Assembly: GCA_905215845.1 (NCBI GenBank)
Contig: CAJMRU010000046.1
Span: forward strand, 1 to 7,114
DNA from: an uncultured bacterium
GTDB taxonomy: Bacteria > Bacillota > Clostridia > TANB77 > CAG-508
Direction of reading: 5' to 3'
Length of the DNA: 7,114 bases
Under the pieces are notes generated by a model, which made no database searches, had not been told where the DNA came from, and saw nothing but the letters and a program-made list of their open reading frames with translations. Of the stretch, positions 5,224-7,114 are shown one piece after another. Each line of letters opens with the position of its first letter. The stretch's first letter is position 1. A program made the translations under genes and the position numbers.

Positions 5224-6588
5224 ATGAGAAAATATTTTGGAACAGATGGAATTAGAAGAATTGCTAATACTGAATTAACACCAGAATTAGTATATAAAGT
5301 AGCAAAAGCAGGAGCATATGTTTTATCAAAACATACAGATCATACTCCTACAATATTAATAGGAAGAGATACTCGTATTTCTGGTACTTTAATTGAAAGT
5401 GCAATGACGGCAGGTTTTTTAAGCTATGGAGCAAATGTAAAATTATTAGGTGTTATACCAACTCCAGCAGTTGCATATTTAACTAGAAAATTAAATGCAG
5501 ATGCAAGTGTAGTAATTTCAGCTTCACATAATACTTTTGAGTTTAATGGTATAAAGTTTTTCAGTAATAAAGGAATGAAAATACCAGATACTTTGGAAGA
5601 AGAAATTGAAGAAGTTATGGAATCTGGTAAATTAGATGAGTTAACTGCTAAAAATGAAAAAATAGGAACATCAGAATATAGATTAGATTTAATAGATGAA
5701 TATGTATATTTTTTCAGAAAGAATTTTGATGATAGTATTGATAAATATATAAATGATGATTTTATAGTGGGTATTGATACAGCAAATGGTGCAACATATC
5801 AAGTTGCAGAAAAAGTATTTAAGGCCTTAGGAGTAAAACATAAAATTATAAACAATAATCCGGATGGAATTAATATAAATCAAAATTGTGGTTCAACACA
5901 TTTAGGAAACTTGAAAAAATTTGTAGTAGAAAATAAATTAAACTTAGGTATAGCATATGATGGTGACGGAGATAGATGCTTAGCAGTAGATGAATTTGGA
6001 AATGAAATAGATGGAGATAAATTACTTGCAATTATTTCTACAAATTTAAGAAAAAAAGGTAAGTTAAATAAAGATACAATAGTTGCAACTGTTATGAGTA
6101 ATTTAGGATTAAATAAATTTACAAGAGATAATGGACTAGAATTGTTGCAAACTAAAGTTGGAGATAGATATGTTTTAGAGGAAATGCTAAAAGATGGATT
6201 CAATTTAGGTGGAGAACAATCAGGACATGTAATTTTATTAGACTATAATCCAACAGGAGATGGAATATTAACATCATTAATGTTAATTCAAACAATATTA
6301 GAAGAAGGGAAAAAAGCTTCTGAATTAGCTAATATGGTAAAACTATATCCACAAATATTAGTGAATGCAAAAGTTAATTCTGATAAAAAATATCAATATA
6401 AGGAAGATAAAGAAATAAATGATGCAATCGATAAATTAGAAAAAGAATTTGCAGGAAATGGAAGAGTTTTAATAAGACCTTCAGGAACAGAGCCACTAGT
6501 TAGAGTAATGATTGAAGGAGAAGACCAAGAATATATAACTAAAAAGGCTCAAGAAATAGCTAGTTTGATAGAAAATAAATTGAAATAA
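5224..6588 (+). CDS. glmM: Phosphoglucosamine mutase
   Basis: GlmM interconverts glucosamine-6-phosphate and glucosamine-1-phosphate, leading to UDP-GlcNAc for peptidoglycan and surface polymers. From the ATG at 5224 the protein has 454 residues, near the usual 445-450. Visible motifs are FGTDGIR (5-11), the active serine S101 in ISASHN, the Mg loop DGDGDR (246-251), the sugar loop GGEQSGH (329-335) and the phosphate loop RPSGTEPLVRVM (418-429). The last favours GlmM over phosphomannomutase. An upstream in-frame TTG at 5155 would add 23 residues, but AAGGAAG (about 5210-5216) and the canonical MRKYFGTDG start support 5224. Arg12 replaces the Gly usual after GIR. In many Firmicutes glmM follows cdaA-cdaR; here it follows cpsB. 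It is a different subfamily from the broken mutase at 8-165, so it is not a replacement copy. Confidence 0.95.
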   Translation: MRKYFGTDGIRRIANTELTPELVYKVAKAGAYVLSKHTDHTPTILIGRDTRISGTLIESAMTAGFLSYGANVKLLGVIPTPAVAYLTRKLNADASVVISASHNTFEFNGIKFFSNKGMKIPDTLEEEIEEVMESGKLDELTAKNEKIGTSEYRLDLIDEYVYFFRKNFDDSIDKYINDDFIVGIDTANGATYQVAEKVFKALGVKHKIINNNPDGININQNCGSTHLGNLKKFVVENKLNLGIAYDGDGDRCLAVDEFGNEIDGDKLLAIISTNLRKKGKLNKDTIVATVMSNLGLNKFTRDNGLELLQTKVGDRYVLEEMLKDGFNLGGEQSGHVILLDYNPTGDGILTSLMLIQTILEEGKKASELANMVKLYPQILVNAKVNSDKKYQYKEDKEINDAIDKLEKEFAGNGRVLIRPSGTEPLVRVMIEGEDQEYITKKAQEIASLIENKLK

Positions 6589-6618
6589 AAATGTAAAATA
6601 ACTGTAATGTGAATAAAA

Positions 6619-6647
6619 TTGAACAAAGAATATATAAATGTTAAAAT
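6619..6647 (+). promoter_or_regulatory. Promoter of the small membrane protein gene
   Basis: TTGAAC (6619-6624) and TAAAAT (6642-6647) are separated by 17 bases, with the GTG start 34 bases beyond the -10 box. No terminator is evident after glmM, so read-through is also possible. Confidence 0.5.
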
Positions 6648-6681
6648 ATAAATATAACATAAGAAGATAGGGGGAAGCAAG

Positions 6682-7020
6682 GTGTTTATTTTTGATATAT
6701 CAAATCCATTTACATTACTATTAATGCTTGCAGCAACAATTTTATTAATATTTTTATCACAAGAGATTAAAAAAAGTTATATATCAGGAATAGTATTATT
6801 TTCATATATAACATTATTAGTAGTGCATGTTTTACAATTAGTAACTTTATCTGAGGATTTAAAATATTTAATGTCAGTATTAACAAGATGTATAGCGATA
6901 GATTTTGTGTTTATTTTAATATCATTTTTCTCATATTTATGGGTTGATGATATTGAAGCAAAAAAGATGGGAATAAAAAGTATAGATAATAGTTTAGATT
7001 GGTTTTGGAAAAATGTATAA
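6682..7020 (+). CDS. Small integral membrane protein of unknown function
   Basis: I do not recognise a named family. The 112-residue protein has three likely membrane segments: about 10-26 (PFTLLLMLAATILLIFL), 34-54 (SGIVLFSYITLLVVHVLQLV) and 68-88 (TRCIAIDFVFILISFFSYLW). These are followed by a soluble, acidic tail beginning VDDIEAKK and ending SLDWFWKNV. There is no signal-peptidase site and no catalytic motif. The start is GTG at 6682, supported by an AGGGGG run (6669-6674) seven bases upstream. No better in-frame ATG exists near the beginning, since the next Met would cut into TM1. It sits 93 bases after glmM with its own possible promoter. A role at the cell envelope is an inference from its membrane location and neighbours only. 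Confidence 0.8.
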   Translation: MFIFDISNPFTLLLMLAATILLIFLSQEIKKSYISGIVLFSYITLLVVHVLQLVTLSEDLKYLMSVLTRCIAIDFVFILISFFSYLWVDDIEAKKMGIKSIDNSLDWFWKNV

Positions 7021-7114
7021 TTTAAAAATTTTGTTTAATATATGAAAAATTCAAATCAATATAAACTTCAAATAAAAAATATTATGAGCAATTAGATACG
7101 AGCTAATATTTATT
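7021..7114. other. Non-coding end of window
   Basis: The sequence is AT-rich with no frame of note. GAGCAATTAG and GAGCTAATAT near 7086-7109 form a loose direct repeat but no convincing stem-loop or gene start. Whether a terminator for the membrane protein gene lies here or beyond cannot be decided. Confidence 0.4.

Noticed and set aside
5880..6203. Minus-strand 107-codon frame opposite glmM
   Set aside because: It lies wholly across conserved GlmM motifs on the other strand and shows no domain.
7081..7114. Possible repeat or stem-loop at the window end
   Set aside because: The two GAGC-containing units match loosely and do not pair well; the window stops before it can be judged.

Overview
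The window is strongly AT-rich and uses the standard genetic code, with Trp encoded by TGG and genes ending in TAA. Ribosome sites are of the AGGAGG type and promoters are clear TTGnnn-17-TAtAcT matches. With the CpsB/CpsC/CpsD-type proteins and an IS30 element carrying a Cys-rich domain, this points to a low-GC Firmicute, most likely an uncultured gut clostridium. The species cannot be named from the sequence alone.

Region 1 (1-825) is an accessory, scarred stretch. It opens with the broken, internally deleted 5' end of a phosphoglucomutase/phosphomannomutase gene. The similarity to that family stops exactly where a long inverted repeat (159-227) begins. Next to the repeat lies a small leftward XRE-type regulator (228-557), whose upstream region holds a dyad and a 19-bp-period tandem repeat.

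Region 2 (about 825-2217) is a complete IS30-family insertion sequence with an intact leftward DDE transposase. Its ends carry two nested pairs of inverted repeats, and a stem-loop sits inside the 3' end of the transposase gene. No target duplication is visible.

Region 3 (2218-7114) is a rightward surface-polysaccharide and cell-wall block. A strong promoter with an overlapping dyad drives cpsC (Wzz-like chain-length regulator) and cpsD (BY-type tyrosine kinase with an unusually long hydrophilic tail), which overlap by one base. A terminator follows. A second strong promoter drives cpsB (PHP-type phosphotyrosine phosphatase), followed by glmM (phosphoglucosamine mutase, precursor supply for peptidoglycan and amino sugars). 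A third promoter precedes a small membrane protein of unknown function.

Functionally, CpsC activates the CpsD kinase at the membrane, CpsB reverses the phosphorylation, and GlmM supplies UDP-GlcNAc precursor. No glycosyltransferase, flippase or polymerase gene is in view, so the rest of any polysaccharide locus must lie outside. I found no clear evidence of a wholly new system. The most unusual items are the CpsD tail, the split of kinase and phosphatase into separate units, and sequence motifs shared between the xre upstream region and the cps promoter region now separated by the IS.
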